Of a stretch of DNA of 64,000 bases, positions 54,426 through 63,851 are shown piece by piece; within the stretch, counting starts at the first letter, position 1; every line of letters begins with the position of its first letter. The stretch spans positions 3,286,001 to 3,350,000 of the forward strand of contig NZ_JAUSYH010000001.1 of NCBI RefSeq assembly GCF_030816715.1, written 5' to 3'. The position numbers were made by a program, and so were the translations under genes. Under the pieces are notes generated by a model. The model was given only the letters and a program-made list of their open reading frames with translations, ran no database searches and was not told where the DNA came from. This DNA comes from Streptomyces achromogenes. Its GTDB lineage: Bacteria > Actinomycetota > Actinomycetes > Streptomycetales > Streptomycetaceae.

Positions 54426-54944
54426 ATGCGCTCAGCCGTCCGCCCCGAGCCGATCGGCACCGCCCGGCTCGACCTCCTCCCGCTGCGCGTCGACCACGCG
54501 GCACATATGGCGACGGTCCTCGCCGACCCCGCCCTGCACACCTTCATCGGCGGCGCGCCCAGCCCGCCCGAGGAGCTGCGCGCCCGCTACGAACGCCTCG
54601 TCGCCGGCTCCCCCGACCCGTCCGTCTCCTGGTGCAACTGGGTGCTGCGGACACGGGACGACGGCTGCCTCGCCGGGACCGTCCAGGCGACGGTGTCCGG
54701 CCGGGCCGAGGCCGAGATCGCCTGGGTCGTGGGCGTTGCCTGGCAGGGCCGCGGCCTGGCCTGTGAGGCGGCCCGCGGGCTCGTCGGATGGCTGCGGGAG
54801 CAGGGCGTGCGGACGATCGTCGCCCATGTCCACCCCGACCACCGGGCCTCCGCGGCGGTCGCCGCCGCGGCCGGGCTCTCCCCCACGCGGGAGGAGCAGG
54901 ACGGCGAGATCAGGTGGCGCTCCCGGCCCCCCGGAAGCGTCTGA
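54426..54944 (+). CDS. GNAT-family N-acetyltransferase
   Basis: The 172-residue acetyltransferase has PIGTARLDLLPLRVDHAAHM at the start, IAWVVGVAWQGRGLACEAA (Q/RxxGxG/A acetyl-CoA turn: WQGRGLA) and VAHVHPDHRASAAVAAAAGL. Substrate is unknown. ATG 54426 is 20 bases past the tRNA terminator and has GGGAG upstream. It is convergent with cebR. Confidence 0.82.
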   Translation: MRSAVRPEPIGTARLDLLPLRVDHAAHMATVLADPALHTFIGGAPSPPEELRARYERLVAGSPDPSVSWCNWVLRTRDDGCLAGTVQATVSGRAEAEIAWVVGVAWQGRGLACEAARGLVGWLREQGVRTIVAHVHPDHRASAAVAAAAGLSPTREEQDGEIRWRSRPPGSV

Positions 54945-55054
54945 CGCCCCAGGCCCCTGCCGCTGCCCCTGCCCCCCGGAACCCGGTCCGCTCCCGCCCG
55001 TCCGCCTGTCTGGCCGCCCGCCCGTCCGGAGGACGTCCGGCCGGAGGACGTCGG

Positions 55055-56110
55055 TCAGGAGGACGTCCGGCCCACCAGCTCCGTCGCCAGCACCACCTGG
55101 CGGCGCTCCAGGCCCCGGGAGACCGCCGGACGGCGGTCCGCGATCTCGGTGAGGAGCAGGTCCAGCATTCTGCGGCCCATCTCCTCGATGGGCTGACGCA
55201 CACTCGTCAGCGGCGGGTCCATGTGACGGGCTATCGCCGAGTCGTCGTAGCCGACCAGGGCCACGTCCTGCGGAATGCGGCGGCCCGCCTCGCGCAGGGC
55301 CTGGCGGGCGCCCGCCGCCATGACGTCGGAGCCCGCGAAGACCGCGTCGAGCGTGGGGGTCCGGGCCAGGAGCTCGTGCATCGCGCGGTGGCCGCCCTCC
55401 TCGGTGAAGTCGCCCAGGGCGATGAGCCCTTCGTCCACCGGGTGCCCCGCGTCGCGCAGTGCGTCCCGGTAGCCGTCCACGCGCCGCTGGGCGCCGTAGA
55501 CGTCGAGGCGGCCGGTGATGTGGGCGATGCGGGTACGGCCCCGGGACAGCAGATGCTCGACCGCCGAGCGGCCACCGCCGTAGTTGTCGGAGTCCACCGA
55601 CGGGAGCGTCTCCCCGGCGGAACGCGGACCGCTGATCACCGCGGGGATCTCCAGCTGGGACAGCAGATCGGGCAGCGGGTCGTCGGCGTGCACGGAGACC
55701 AGCAGGACGCCGTCCACCCGGTGCGCCGCCAGGTACTGGGCCAGCCTGCGTCGTTCGCGATCGCTACCCGCGAAGATCAGCAGCAGCTGCATCTCGGTCT
55801 CCGCGAGCTCCGCGCCGACGCCGCGCAGCATGTCCGAGAAGTACGGCTCGGCGAAGAACCGGGTCTCCGGTTCGGGGACGACGAGGGCGATCGCGTCCGT
55901 GCGGTTGGCGGCGAGCGCGCGGGCGGCGGTGTTCGGGACGTAGCCGAGCTCGGCGACCGCCGCCTCCACCGCCGCGCGGGTCGCGTCGCTGACCCTCGGC
56001 GAGCCGTTGATGACCCGGGAGACCGTGCCCCGGCCGACGCCGGCACGCGCGGCCACCTCTTCCAGGGTCGGCCGGCCCCCGCTGCGCCCCCGTGCTCCGT
56101 GGCCTGCCAT
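55055..56110 (-). CDS. cebR: CebR, cellobiose/cello-oligosaccharide repressor (LacI family)
   Basis: A 351-residue LacI repressor with helix-turn-helix TLEEVAARAGVGRGTVSRVI, hinge NTAARALAANRTDAIALVVP and effector domain (FFAEPYFSDMLRGVG; VFAGSDVMAAGARQALREAG; DVALVGYDDSAIARHM). Divergent from cebEFG-bglC and with its operators present (TGGGAGCGCTCCCA type), it matches CebR, which is released by cellobiose and links cellulose sensing to development. Three GGAGGACGTCSG-like short repeats lie around the stop (about 55028-55065). Confidence 0.93.
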   Translation of the reverse strand: MAGHGARGRSGGRPTLEEVAARAGVGRGTVSRVINGSPRVSDATRAAVEAAVAELGYVPNTAARALAANRTDAIALVVPEPETRFFAEPYFSDMLRGVGAELAETEMQLLLIFAGSDRERRRLAQYLAAHRVDGVLLVSVHADDPLPDLLSQLEIPAVISGPRSAGETLPSVDSDNYGGGRSAVEHLLSRGRTRIAHITGRLDVYGAQRRVDGYRDALRDAGHPVDEGLIALGDFTEEGGHRAMHELLARTPTLDAVFAGSDVMAAGARQALREAGRRIPQDVALVGYDDSAIARHMDPPLTSVRQPIEEMGRRMLDLLLTEIADRRPAVSRGLERRQVVLATELVGRTSS

Positions 56111-56512
56111 GGGCTCCGCCTTCCCGTTGTTCGCACTCGCCTGGAATCTAACAGTCCTGCCCGTCGTGCCCCGCGGTCACCAGGGGCCATGACCTCGCCG
56201 ACGCCTGCCGCCGGCCGGGATCCTCGTCCCTTCGGACGCCGGACGGACCATTTGTTCCGAACTGTGCTTTATGGGCTCCGCTTCATCTGATTAGCTAACA
56301 GGCCGATAACTGAACGCATCTCTCCGCGCCCCCACCCTTGACACCCCCGCCGGAACCGACGACTCTTCAACACATCACCTGTGGGAGCGCTCCCACGGTA
56401 CCTGACACATACACATCCCGCACGTTCCCCGCCCGAGCCGCAGCGAGTAACTGACGGGCCCAACATTGCAGTTGGCCGGGGGGTCGGCACGTCAGGGCAA
56501 CAGGAGGACGTA
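56111..56512. other. Divergent cebR-cebE promoter region
   Basis: A 402-bp region holding the perfect CebR operator at 56382-56395. Another candidate is the A/T-richer stretch near 56277-56310, likely part of a promoter. No gene is seen. Confidence 0.5.
56381..56396. promoter_or_regulatory. CebR operator upstream of cebE
   Basis: GTGGGAGCGCTCCCAC is a perfect 16-bp palindrome containing the 14-bp CebR box TGGGAGCGCTCCCA (56382-56395). Confidence 0.95.
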
Positions 56513-57844
56513 ATGCGAGCACGTACCCGAACCGCCCGCCGGGCGGTTGTCCTCGCGGCCGTCGCGTCGTTGGGCGCCGGGCTGCTGGCCGGCTGTGCCG
56601 ACGACGGCGGCGACGACAAGGCTTCCGACGGTTCGTCGTCCGGCGGCGGCAAGGGCAAGACCACGATCACCCTCGGTCTGTTCGGCACCTTCGGCTTCAA
56701 GGAGGCCGGCCTCTACGCCGAGTACGAGAAGCTCCACCCCGACATCAAGATCGCCGAGAACGTCACCGAGCGGAACGAGAACTACTACCCCGCGCTGGTG
56801 AACCACCTGACCACCAACAGTGGTCTGCAGGACATCCAGGCCGTCGAAGTCGGCAACATCGCCGAGGTCGTGGCCACGCAGGCGAGCAAGCTCGAGGACC
56901 TCTCCAAGACCGCGGGCGTGAAGAAGGACGACTGGCTGGACTGGAAGTGGGCGCAGGGCACCACCAAGGACAACCAGACGATCGCGCTCGGCACGGACGT
57001 CGGCCCGATGGCGATCTGCTACCGCAAGGACCTCTTCCAGCAGGCCGGTCTGCCCACCGACCGCGCGGCGGTCGCCAAGCTGTGGACGGGCGACTGGAAC
57101 AAGTTCGTCTCGGTCGGCGAGCAGTACAAGAAGAAGGCGCCCAAGGGCACCACCTTCATGGACTCGCCCGGCGGTCTGATCAACGCGATCCTCAGCAGTG
57201 AGAAGGAGAAGTTCTACGACGCCTCCGGCGAGGTCATCTACAAGAAGAACCCCGCCGTGAAGGCCGCCTTCGACCTGACCGCGAAGGCCGCCACCGAGGG
57301 GCTGGTCGGAGCGCAGACCCAGTTCCAGCCGGCCTGGGACACGACGATCGCGAACACCAAGTTCGCCGCGATGGCGTGCCCGCCGTGGATGCTCGGCTAC
57401 ATCAAGGGCAAGTCGAAGCCGGACGCCGCCGGCAAGTGGGACGTGGCCGTCGCGCCCAAGTCCGGCAACTGGGGCGGTTCCTTCCTGTCCGTGCCCAAGA
57501 GCGGCAAGCACGTGAAGGAGGCCGCGGCGCTGGCCGCCTGGCTGACCGCGCCCGCGCAGCAGGCCAAGCTGTTCAGCGTGCAGGGCTCCTTCCCGAGCGC
57601 GCCCGGCACGTACACCGAGGCGGCCGTCACCAGCGCCAAGAACGAGATGACCGGTGACGCCCCGATCGGCACCATCTTCGCCGAGGCCGCGAAGTCCAGC
57701 CCGGTGCAGGTGATCGGCCCGAAGGACCAGATCATCCAGCAGGGCCTGACCGACAACGGCGTCATCCTCGTGACGAAGGGCAAGTCCGCCGCGGAGGCCT
57801 GGACGACGGCCACGAAGACCATCGACAACAACCTGGACAAGTGA
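56513..57844 (+). CDS. cebE: CebE, cellobiose/cellotriose-binding lipoprotein
   Basis: The 443-residue extracellular solute-binding protein has a signal with lipobox LLAGC (Cys28), then a Ser/Gly spacer and a family 1 sugar-binding fold (ITLGLFGTFGFKEAGLYAEY, ALGTDVGPMAICYRKDLF, FAAMACPPWMLGYIKG). It delivers cello-oligosaccharides to CebFG; ATP hydrolysis is probably by the shared MsiK, not encoded here. ATG 56513 has AGGAGG upstream. The stop overlaps cebF by GTGA. Confidence 0.94.
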   Translation: MRARTRTARRAVVLAAVASLGAGLLAGCADDGGDDKASDGSSSGGGKGKTTITLGLFGTFGFKEAGLYAEYEKLHPDIKIAENVTERNENYYPALVNHLTTNSGLQDIQAVEVGNIAEVVATQASKLEDLSKTAGVKKDDWLDWKWAQGTTKDNQTIALGTDVGPMAICYRKDLFQQAGLPTDRAAVAKLWTGDWNKFVSVGEQYKKKAPKGTTFMDSPGGLINAILSSEKEKFYDASGEVIYKKNPAVKAAFDLTAKAATEGLVGAQTQFQPAWDTTIANTKFAAMACPPWMLGYIKGKSKPDAAGKWDVAVAPKSGNWGGSFLSVPKSGKHVKEAAALAAWLTAPAQQAKLFSVQGSFPSAPGTYTEAAVTSAKNEMTGDAPIGTIFAEAAKSSPVQVIGPKDQIIQQGLTDNGVILVTKGKSAAEAWTTATKTIDNNLDK

Positions 57845-58860
57845 CCCGCATGGCCACCCGCCACACCACCGCCGCGCCCCCCGTGAAGGAGGGGGGCGCG
57901 GCCCCGGGCCGCCCGCCCGCAGCGCCCACCGAGGCGGAGCAGCGCCGGCGGAACCGGCTGTCCCGCCGCTGGCAGCGGGACATGCGCTGGAGTCCGTACG
58001 CCTTCGTCTCGCCGTTCTTCCTGCTCTTCCTCGCCTTCGGCCTGTTCCCGCTGATCTACACGGGCTGGGCGTCGCTGCACCAGGTGGAGATGACCGCGCC
58101 CACGGACATGACCTGGGTGGGGATGCGCAACTACACGCGCATCTTCGACGACGACTTCTTCTGGAACGCGGCGCGCAACACCCTCACGATCGGGATCATC
58201 TCGACCGTGCCTCAGCTGCTGATGGCCATGGGCCTCGCCCACATCCTCAACTACAAGCTGCGCGCCTCGACCTTCTACCGGGTCGCGATGCTCGCGCCGT
58301 ACGCGACGTCGATCGCGGCCGCCTCGCTGGTCTTCGTCCTGCTCTTCGGCCGTGACTACGGCATGATCAACTGGGCCCTGCACTTCGTCGGGATCGACGC
58401 GGTCGACTGGCAGAACGACAAGTGGCCGTCGCAGATCGCCGTCTCGTCGATCGTCATCTGGCGGTGGACCGGTTACAACGCGCTGATCTACCTGGCCGCG
58501 ATGCAGGCCATCCCGCAGGACCTGTACGAGTCGGCGGCGCTGGACGGCGCGAGCCGCTGGAGGCAGTTCCTGCACGTGACGCTGCCGTCGCTGCGGCCGA
58601 CGATCCTGTTCACGGTCGTCGTGTCGACGATCGGCGCGAGCCAGGTCTTCGGCGAGCCGCTGCTGTTCGACGCCAACAAGGGCGCGTCGGGCGGCGCGGA
58701 GCACCAGTTCCAGACGCTGGGCCTGTACCTGTACGAGCAGGGCTGGGTCAACCAGCACCTGGGCCGGGCCTCGGCGATCGCCTGGACGATGTTCCTGATC
58801 CTGATCGTGGTCGGCATCGTCAACTACGTCATCTCGCGCCGGCTGCGCGCCAGTAGTTAG
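57841..58860 (+). CDS. cebF: CebF, cellobiose ABC transporter permease
   Basis: A 339-residue MalF-type permease. After a charged, cytoplasmic N-terminus come membrane segments (YAFVSPFFLLFLAFGLFPLI and five further helices). The EAA loop ESAALDGASRWRQFLHVTLP, which contacts the ATPase, is intact. GTG 57841 overlaps the cebE stop, so it is translationally coupled. Confidence 0.93.
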   Translation: MTRMATRHTTAAPPVKEGGAAPGRPPAAPTEAEQRRRNRLSRRWQRDMRWSPYAFVSPFFLLFLAFGLFPLIYTGWASLHQVEMTAPTDMTWVGMRNYTRIFDDDFFWNAARNTLTIGIISTVPQLLMAMGLAHILNYKLRASTFYRVAMLAPYATSIAAASLVFVLLFGRDYGMINWALHFVGIDAVDWQNDKWPSQIAVSSIVIWRWTGYNALIYLAAMQAIPQDLYESAALDGASRWRQFLHVTLPSLRPTILFTVVVSTIGASQVFGEPLLFDANKGASGGAEHQFQTLGLYLYEQGWVNQHLGRASAIAWTMFLILIVVGIVNYVISRRLRASS

Positions 58861-58871
58861 GAGTACCGGCC

Positions 58872-59789
58872 GTGACGACGACGACAACGACCGTGAGGAC
58901 CGCGAAGCCCGAGGACGCCGTGCCGACGGCCCGCAAGACGCGACGCCCGAAGTCCGCGCAGGCCGGCGGGCACATGCACGGCGGCCCGATCGCCTACATC
59001 ATCCTGGCCGTGTTCACCATCGTGTCGCTGTTCCCGCTGGTGTGGACGGCGATCGCCGCCTCCCGCGACAACCAGCGGCTGGCACAGAACCCGCCCCCGT
59101 TCGTGTTCGGCTCCAACCTCTTCCACAACCTGGACGTGGCCTGGAACGACGCGAACCTGGGCAAGGCCTTCGTCAACACGACCATCGTCGCGGGCACGTC
59201 GGCGGCGACGATCGTGTTCCTCTCGACGATCGCCGGGTTCGCCTTCGCCAAGCTCCGCTTCCGGGGCCGGGGCGCGCTGATGCTGATCGTGATCGGCACG
59301 ATGATGGTGCCGCCGCAGCTGAGCATCATCCCGCTGTACATGATGGTCGCCAAGCTGGAGTGGACGGACCAGCTCCAGGCGGTGATCCTGCCGTCGCTGG
59401 TGAGCGCGTTCGGGGTGTTCTTCATGCGGCAGTACCTCATCCAGGCGCTGCCCGACGAGATCATCGAGGCGGCCCGGGTGGACGGCGCGAGCAGCTGGCG
59501 GGTGGTGTGGCACGTGGTGTTCCCCGCGGCGCGCCCCGCGATGGCGGTGCTCGGCATGCTGATGTTCGTGCAGACCTGGAACGACTTCCTGTGGCCGTTC
59601 CTGGTGCTGAGCCAGACCGGCAACCCGACCGTGCAGGTGGCGGTCGCGGGCCTGGGCCGTGGCTACACCCCGGACCAGTCCCTGATCATGGCGGGCGCGC
59701 TGCTCGGCACGCTGCCGCTGCTGGCGGTCTTCGCGATCTTCGGCAAGCAGATCGTGGGCGGCATCATGCAGGGCGCGGTGAAGGGCTGA
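58872..59789 (+). CDS. cebG: CebG, cellobiose ABC transporter permease
   Basis: The 305-residue MalG-type permease begins with a Thr-rich tail (MTTTTTTV) and six helices, with EAA loop EAARVDGASSWRVVWHVVFP and the conserved C-terminal QTWNDFLWPFLVLSQ. GTG 58872 lies 11 bases after the cebF stop with TAGGAG upstream. It pairs with CebF as the membrane pore. Confidence 0.93.
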   Translation: MTTTTTTVRTAKPEDAVPTARKTRRPKSAQAGGHMHGGPIAYIILAVFTIVSLFPLVWTAIAASRDNQRLAQNPPPFVFGSNLFHNLDVAWNDANLGKAFVNTTIVAGTSAATIVFLSTIAGFAFAKLRFRGRGALMLIVIGTMMVPPQLSIIPLYMMVAKLEWTDQLQAVILPSLVSAFGVFFMRQYLIQALPDEIIEAARVDGASSWRVVWHVVFPAARPAMAVLGMLMFVQTWNDFLWPFLVLSQTGNPTVQVAVAGLGRGYTPDQSLIMAGALLGTLPLLAVFAIFGKQIVGGIMQGAVKG

Positions 59790-59947
59790 GCCGCCCCGCG
59801 CGGCCGGGACGCCCACCGCACACGACGCCGGCGGCACAGGCGCGGGCCGTCACGCGTCCATGAACCTCCCGGGGGCCGGGTCACCGCCGCCTCGGCCCCC
59901 TCGCATTACTTCCCCCCTCAACCTCCGTCGGTCTCGACGACCACTCA

Positions 59948-59961
59948 TGGGAGCGCTTCCA
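59948..59961. promoter_or_regulatory. CebR operator at the bglC start
   Basis: TGGGAGCGCTTCCA differs from the 14-bp CebR box in one base and reaches into the A of the bglC ATG. Bound CebR would block initiation directly. Confidence 0.88.
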
Positions 59962-61391
59962 TGCCTGAGCCCGTTTCTCCGGTGACCTTTCCTCCCGCCT
60001 TCCTCTGGGGCGCGGCGACCTCCGCGTACCAGATCGAGGGGGCGGTGCGGGAGGACGGCCGCACCCCCTCGATCTGGGACACCTTCAGCCATACCCCCGG
60101 CAAGACGGCGGGCGGCGAGCACGGTGACATCGCTGTCGACCACTACCACCGCTACCGCGACGACGTGGCGCTGATGGCGGACCTGGGCCTGTCGGCGTAC
60201 CGCTTCTCCATCTCCTGGTCCCGGGTCCAGCCGACCGGCCGCGGTCCCGCGGTCCAGGTGGGCCTGGACTTCTACCGCCGTCTGGTGGACGAGCTGCTGG
60301 CGAAGGGCATCAAGCCGGCCGTCACCCTCTACCACTGGGACCTCCCCCAGGAGCTCGAGGACGCGGGCGGCTGGCCGGAGCGGGACACGGCCTACCGGTT
60401 CGCGGAGTACGCGCAGATCGTCGGCGAGGCGCTCGGCGACCGGGTGGAGAACTGGATCACGCTGAACGAGCCGTGGTGCAGCGCCTTCCTCGGCTACGCC
60501 TCCGGGGTGCACGCGCCGGGCCGTACGGAGCCGGTGGCGTCGCTGAAGGCGGCGCACCACCTGAACCTGGCGCACGGTCTGGGCACGTCGGCGCTGCGCG
60601 CGGCCATGCCGGCCCGCAACGCGGTGGCGATCAGCCTCAACTCCTCGGTGGTGCGCCCGCTGTCCCCGGGCGACCCGGCGGACCTGGCCGCGGTGCAGAA
60701 GATCGACGACCTCGCCAACGGCGTCTTCCACGGCCCGATCCTGCGGGGCGCCTACCCCGAGACGCTGCTCGCGGCGACCTCGTCGCTGACGGACTGGTCG
60801 TACGTCCTCGAGGGCGATCTGCGCACCATCCACCAGCCGCTGGACGCGCTGGGCCTCAACTACTACACGCCCACGCTGGTCTCGGCGGCGGACGCCTCGG
60901 TGCGCGGCCCCCGCTCGGACGGTCACGGCGCGAGCGACCACTCGCCGTGGCCGGGCGCGGACGACGTGGCGTTCCACCTGACGCCCGGCGACCGCACGGA
61001 GATGGGCTGGTCCATCGACCCGACCGGTCTGCACGAGCTGATCATGCGCTACACCCGGGAGGCGCCGGGCCTGCCGCTGTACATCACGGAGAACGGCGCG
61101 GCCTACGACGACAAGCCCGACTCGGACGGCCGCGTCCACGACCCGGAGCGCATCGCCTATCTGCGCGGCCACCTGGCGGCCGTGCGGCAGGCGATCGCGG
61201 ACGGCGCGGACGTGCGCGGCTACTACCTGTGGTCGCTGCTGGACAACTTCGAGTGGGCGTACGGCTACGAGAAGCGGTTCGGCGCGGTGTACGTGGACTA
61301 CGCGACGCTGACCCGCACGCCGAAGTCGAGCGCCCTCTGGTACGGCCAGGCGGCGCGGACCGGTTCGCTGCCGGAGGCCGAGACCGCCTGA
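59961..61391 (+). CDS. bglC: BglC, intracellular GH1 beta-glucosidase
   Basis: The 476-residue family 1 glycosidase has [20 protein letters not shown], acid/base Glu170 in LNEPW, nucleophile Glu377 in YITENGA and the aglycone region [21 protein letters not shown]. It hydrolyses imported cellobiose and cellotriose to glucose. There is no signal peptide, consistent with cytoplasmic action. ATG 59961; its operator overlaps the ribosome-site region, where GGGAGCG may also act as the ribosome site. Confidence 0.95.
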   Translation: MPEPVSPVTFPPAFLWGAATSAYQIEGAVREDGRTPSIWDTFSHTPGKTAGGEHGDIAVDHYHRYRDDVALMADLGLSAYRFSISWSRVQPTGRGPAVQVGLDFYRRLVDELLAKGIKPAVTLYHWDLPQELEDAGGWPERDTAYRFAEYAQIVGEALGDRVENWITLNEPWCSAFLGYASGVHAPGRTEPVASLKAAHHLNLAHGLGTSALRAAMPARNAVAISLNSSVVRPLSPGDPADLAAVQKIDDLANGVFHGPILRGAYPETLLAATSSLTDWSYVLEGDLRTIHQPLDALGLNYYTPTLVSAADASVRGPRSDGHGASDHSPWPGADDVAFHLTPGDRTEMGWSIDPTGLHELIMRYTREAPGLPLYITENGAAYDDKPDSDGRVHDPERIAYLRGHLAAVRQAIADGADVRGYYLWSLLDNFEWAYGYEKRFGAVYVDYATLTRTPKSSALWYGQAARTGSLPEAETA

Positions 61392-61466
61392 CGGAGGTCG
61401 ACAGCACCTGACGGAGGTCGGGACCGCCCGACCGCACAGACCGCTTGACCCGGGGGGCAGGGGGAG

Positions 61467-61499
61467 GGGCGCGGCACGCCGTGGGGGCGTGCCGCGCCC
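61467..61499. terminator. Terminator after bglC
   Basis: GGGCGCGGCACGC (61467-61479) pairs with GCGTGCCGCGCCC (61487-61499), a perfect 13-bp stem with a 7-nt loop. Confidence 0.9.
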
Positions 61500-61608
61500 T
61501 CTGCGTGACGGGACGCGGCGTCGCTCGAGGAAGGCCACGGAACCGGTCAGAGGTGGAGGCCGATCAGGCCCGCGCCCGCCCGCGGGCCGGCCCAGGCGGC
61601 CCCCGGCG

Positions 61609-62979
61609 TCACCGGAGCGCGGTCCGTCTCCGTCTGCGGACCGTGCCGCGGTGGCCCTTGCGGGTCGGTCGGCGGTCGGTCAGCTGGAGCCAGAGGCGGA
61701 CCTCCGTGCCGCCCAGTACCGAGGAGCCGATGCGCACGTCGCCGCCCGTGGACTCGGCGAGCCGGCGGACGATGTCCAGGCCGAGGCCGGTCGAGCCGGC
61801 GGTCCCGGACCCCCGGCCGCGGGCCATCGCCGCGACGGGGTCGGGGATGCCCGGGCCGGCGTCGGAGACCAGGACGATCGCCGCGTCCTCGGCGTTGTGG
61901 ACGTCGACCGCGAAGGCGGTGCCCTGCGGGGTGTGGCGGAAGACGTTGCCGAGCAGGGCGTCGAGGGCGGCCGCGAGGTCGGCGCGGGCGACCGGGATGC
62001 GGACCGGGCGGTCGACGCCGGCGGTGCGCACCTTGCGGCCCTCGTCCTCCGCGAGCGCCGACCAGAACGCCATCCGTTCCCGGACCACCTCCGCCGCGTC
62101 GCAGCCCGCGCCGGGACCGGCGGCCGCCGTCTGCGGCTTGGCCTCCCGCGCGGTGCGGATGATGGTGTCCACCTCGCGTTCCAGCTGGGCGACCGCCGTG
62201 CGGGTCTGCTCGGCGGCCGGGGAGTCACCGAGGGAGGCCGCGTTGAGCCGGAGCACGGTCAGCGGGGTCCGCAGGCGGTGGGACAGGTCCGCCGCCAACT
62301 CCCTCTCATTGGCCAGTAGTTGGACGACCTGGTCGGCCATCGAGTTGAACGCCACTGCGGCGAGGCGCAGTTCGCTCGGCCCCTCCTCCGGCACCCTCGC
62401 CCCGAGCTTGCCCTCCCCCAGCTCGTGCGCCCCCTCGACCAGCCGCCTGGCCGGCTGCACCATCCGCACGCCCAGCCGGTCGGCGACCGCGACCGACCCG
62501 ACGACCAGCGCGGCCCCGACCGCGGCCAGCACCGCCCAGGCCGTGGCGACGCCGTTGCTCACCTCGGACTCGGGGACGTACACCTCGATCACCGCGGTCC
62601 CCAGGCTCAGCGCGACCGGCTGGAGCAGCACGGAACCGCCGGGGACCTCCGCCATGGACGCCCGGCCCAGCTTCCGCACGGCCGCGACGGCGGCGGCGTC
62701 CGCGCGCTGCCGGCCGAGGTCGACGGCGGCCCGCCCCTCGCTCGCCGGCAGGTGCACCGCCATCCCGTCGTCGGAGCCCGCCGCGGCCACCACCCGCTCC
62801 AGCTGGTCGCGGTCGGTGGTGATGGACAGCGCCGGGACGACGACCGCGGCCACCCGCTCCGCGTTGGAGAACGCCCGGTCCCGGGCCATCTCCTTGATGA
62901 CGAGCCCCAGCGGGACCGCGAAGGCGATCACGACCATCGTGGTGACCGCCAGACACACCTTGACCAGTGCCCATCTCAT
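61609..62979 (-). CDS. Two-component sensor histidine kinase
   Basis: The 456-residue kinase has an N-terminal membrane helix (VCLAVTTMVVIAFAVPLGLV), an extracellular sensor of about 120 residues and a second helix (WAVLAAVGAALVVGSVAV). HAMP follows, then HisKA with the phosphoryl His (ADLSHRLRTPLTVLRL). The HATPase has N box LLGNVFRHTP, G1 VSDAGPGIP and G2 GSTGLGLDIVRRL. It ends in an Arg-rich tail. The signal sensed is unknown. ATG 62979 overlaps the response regulator stop (ATGA). Confidence 0.92.
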   Translation of the reverse strand: MRWALVKVCLAVTTMVVIAFAVPLGLVIKEMARDRAFSNAERVAAVVVPALSITTDRDQLERVVAAAGSDDGMAVHLPASEGRAAVDLGRQRADAAAVAAVRKLGRASMAEVPGGSVLLQPVALSLGTAVIEVYVPESEVSNGVATAWAVLAAVGAALVVGSVAVADRLGVRMVQPARRLVEGAHELGEGKLGARVPEEGPSELRLAAVAFNSMADQVVQLLANERELAADLSHRLRTPLTVLRLNAASLGDSPAAEQTRTAVAQLEREVDTIIRTAREAKPQTAAAGPGAGCDAAEVVRERMAFWSALAEDEGRKVRTAGVDRPVRIPVARADLAAALDALLGNVFRHTPQGTAFAVDVHNAEDAAIVLVSDAGPGIPDPVAAMARGRGSGTAGSTGLGLDIVRRLAESTGGDVRIGSSVLGGTEVRLWLQLTDRRPTRKGHRGTVRRRRRTALR

Positions 62980-63695
62980 CGCGGCGGCTCCGCTCCCCCC
63001 AGGCCGCAGGCCGGCGGCTCCAGCTTCACGCCGACGCCCCGCAGCGTGCGCAGATAGCGCGGCCGCGCCGCCGTCTCGCCCAACTTGCGCCGCAGCCAGG
63101 ACAGATGGACGTCGATGGTCTGGTCGTCGCCGTAGGACTGCTGCCACACCTCGGCCAGCAGTTCCCGGCGCGCGACCACGACCCCTGGCCGGCTCGCCAG
63201 GAACGCCAGCAGGTCGAACTCGCGGCGGGTCAGGTCGAGCCGTACGCCGTCCAGCTCGGCCTGACGGCGCAGCGGGTCCACGGTCAGCCCGCCGACCCGC
63301 AGGACGGTGGACGGCGCCGCCTCCCCGGCGCCGGCGCGGGAGCGCCGCAGCACGGCCGCCATCCGGGCCGACAGGTGTTCCACCGAGAACGGCTTGGTCA
63401 GATAGTCGTCCGCGCCCGCGTTGAGGAGCCGGACGATCTCCGACTCGTCGTCGCGCGCGGTGGCGATGATGACCGGCACGTCCGTGATGCCGCGCAGCAT
63501 CTTCAGGGCCTCGGACCCGTCCAGATCGGGCAGCCCGAGGTCGAGGACGACCACGTCGAAGGAGAAGTGGGCGACCTCGCGCAACGCCTCCAGCGCCGTG
63601 CCGACACTGCGCACCGTGTGCGCGGCGTCGGTCAGGTGCCGGATGAGCGCCGAGCGTACGAACTGGTCGTCCTCGACCACGAGCACACTTGCCAT
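62976..63695 (-). CDS. OmpR-family response regulator
   Basis: The 239-residue regulator has a receiver domain (VLVVEDDQF, phospho-acceptor Asp52 in VVLDLGLPDLDG, Lys in LTKPFS). A winged-helix DNA-binding domain follows (LTRREFDLLAFLASRPG, IDVHLSWLRRKLG, YLRTLRGVGVKL). It is co-transcribed with the downstream histidine kinase (4-base overlap). ATG 63695 is chosen; TTG 63704 would add three residues. Target genes are unknown. Confidence 0.94.
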   Translation of the reverse strand: MASVLVVEDDQFVRSALIRHLTDAAHTVRSVGTALEALREVAHFSFDVVVLDLGLPDLDGSEALKMLRGITDVPVIIATARDDESEIVRLLNAGADDYLTKPFSVEHLSARMAAVLRRSRAGAGEAAPSTVLRVGGLTVDPLRRQAELDGVRLDLTRREFDLLAFLASRPGVVVARRELLAEVWQQSYGDDQTIDVHLSWLRRKLGETAARPRYLRTLRGVGVKLEPPACGLGGAEPPR

Positions 63696-63851
63696 GCGCC
63701 GCAACCTACGCCATGCGGGCGGACGTCATTCGGGCCTGTGGACAACTCGGCGTCGGTGGAGAACCGGTGGGTCCGCCGGGCTCCGCGGGCGGGACGGACG
63801 GGGACACCCGGGCAGGGACACGGGTGGGGCGCGTGGGGCAGGATGGCGGCG

